Shown in pieces: positions 63,646 through 64,000 of a stretch of DNA of 64,000 nt. The stretch is from contig NZ_AP022870.1 of the NCBI RefSeq assembly GCF_011764545.1, forward strand, positions 62,001 through 126,000, read 5' to 3'. Both the position numbers and the translations under genes were made by a program. How positions within the stretch are numbered: the first letter of the stretch is position 1; each line of letters starts with the position of its first letter. The notes below the pieces were generated by a model, which worked only from the letters and a program-made list of their open reading frames with translations, had not been told where the DNA came from and did no database searches. Source of the stretch: Phytohabitans flavus. Its GTDB lineage: Bacteria; Actinomycetota; Actinomycetes; Mycobacteriales; Micromonosporaceae.

Positions 63646-64000
63646 ATGAGACGCACAGTCGCCCTGTCAGCCCTGCTCAGCCTCGTCGCCGCTGCCGCGA
63701 CCGCGCCCGGTGTGGCGTACGCGGACACCGCCCCCGCGCAGTGGCGGCCGGGCACACCCCCGATCAGCACGCCGTGGACCGCCGAGGTCGGTCCCGACAA
63801 CGCCCTTCCCGAGTACCCCCGACCCCAGCTCGTCCGGGACCGCTGGCAGAGCCTGAACGGGGTGTGGCAGTTCGCCGGCGCCGCCGAGGGCGAGGCACCG
63901 CCGTTCGGCGCGGAGCTCAGCGAGCGGGTCCTGGTGCCGTACCCGATCGAGTCCGCGCTCTCCGGCATCCAGCGGCGCGAGGACCGGATGTGGTACAAGC
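63646..64000 (+). CDS. Secreted glycoside hydrolase family 2 enzyme, N-terminal part
   Basis: ATG 63646 has CAGGAGGG upstream. A signal peptide (MRRTVALSALLSLVAAAATA then PGVAYA) precedes LVRDRWQSLNGVWQFAGAAE and LVPYPIESALSGIQRREDRM, the sugar-binding jelly-roll domain that opens GH2 enzymes (beta-galactosidase, mannosidase or glucuronidase types). The gene leaves the window after about 118 residues, before the catalytic domain, so specificity cannot be given. It is divergent from the S1 protease gene and fits the secreted glycan-degradation theme. Confidence 0.85.
   Translation, partial: MRRTVALSALLSLVAAAATAPGVAYADTAPAQWRPGTPPISTPWTAEVGPDNALPEYPRPQLVRDRWQSLNGVWQFAGAAEGEAPPFGAELSERVLVPYPIESALSGIQRREDRMWYK

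Noticed and set aside
1..64000. CRISPR arrays, tRNA or rRNA genes
   Set aside because: No regularly spaced 25-40 base direct repeats and no cloverleaf or rRNA-like sequence were seen by eye. Short tRNAs could be missed without a scan.

Overview
The window is high-GC DNA with dense coding, GTG starts next to purine-rich ribosome binding sites and many 4-base stop/start overlaps. Together with twin-arginine and Sec-exported glycoside hydrolases, an S1 protease carrying a ricin-type lectin domain, an SAV2177-type methyltransferase and NarL-type signalling, this points to a filamentous actinomycete, probably of the Micromonosporaceae. The genus is inference.

Bases 1-33,400 read as an accessory island. 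They open with two broken tyrosine recombinases and hold remnants of IS630, IS701, ISAs1 and IS3 elements plus one intact IS5-type element. Three blocks stand out. (a) 5.36-9.92 kb is a compact peptide-tailoring locus: a 20-residue ORF behind a perfect ribosome binding site, an ATP-grasp ligase, an aspartyl/asparaginyl beta-hydroxylase-type oxygenase, a formyltransferase and, convergently, an alpha/beta hydrolase and a peptide deformylase. A Rieske oxygenase lies just upstream. I know of no described pathway with this gene set, and it is my main candidate for a new system. (b) 10.8-24.4 kb holds conflict-type proteins: an LCAT-like lipase next to a caspase-like/NACHT/WD40 giant, then a separate WD40 protein convergent with a membrane-anchored NACHT/HEAT protein. 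(c) 25.3-32.6 kb holds an endonuclease VII gene, a type I DNA methylase and specificity pair without a nuclease subunit, and small membrane proteins. These cassettes are bracketed by same-direction copies of a roughly 150-200 bp dispersed repeat.

Bases 33,400-43,900 concern secreted carbohydrate biology. A GH127 beta-L-arabinofuranosidase with a LamG-like domain nested in it lies divergent to a secreted multi-repeat protein. Between them are two LacI-type operator-like palindromes and a strong hairpin. An AraC-type regulator downstream is split by an IS21 element.

Bases 44,000-64,000 look more like chromosomal backbone: small membrane proteins, a tandem pair of RlaP-like nucleotidyltransferases, a five-gene operon (vanX-like, alr, ddl, histidine kinase, response regulator) divergent from a serine hydrolase, several small-molecule enzymes, two methyltransferases, a DUF2231-Rieske protein, a streptogrisin-type protease, and the start of a GH2 enzyme at the window edge.

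Many broken genes are restored by adding one base, mostly in a G or C run. Some of the apparent pseudogenes may therefore be base-calling artefacts rather than real lesions.
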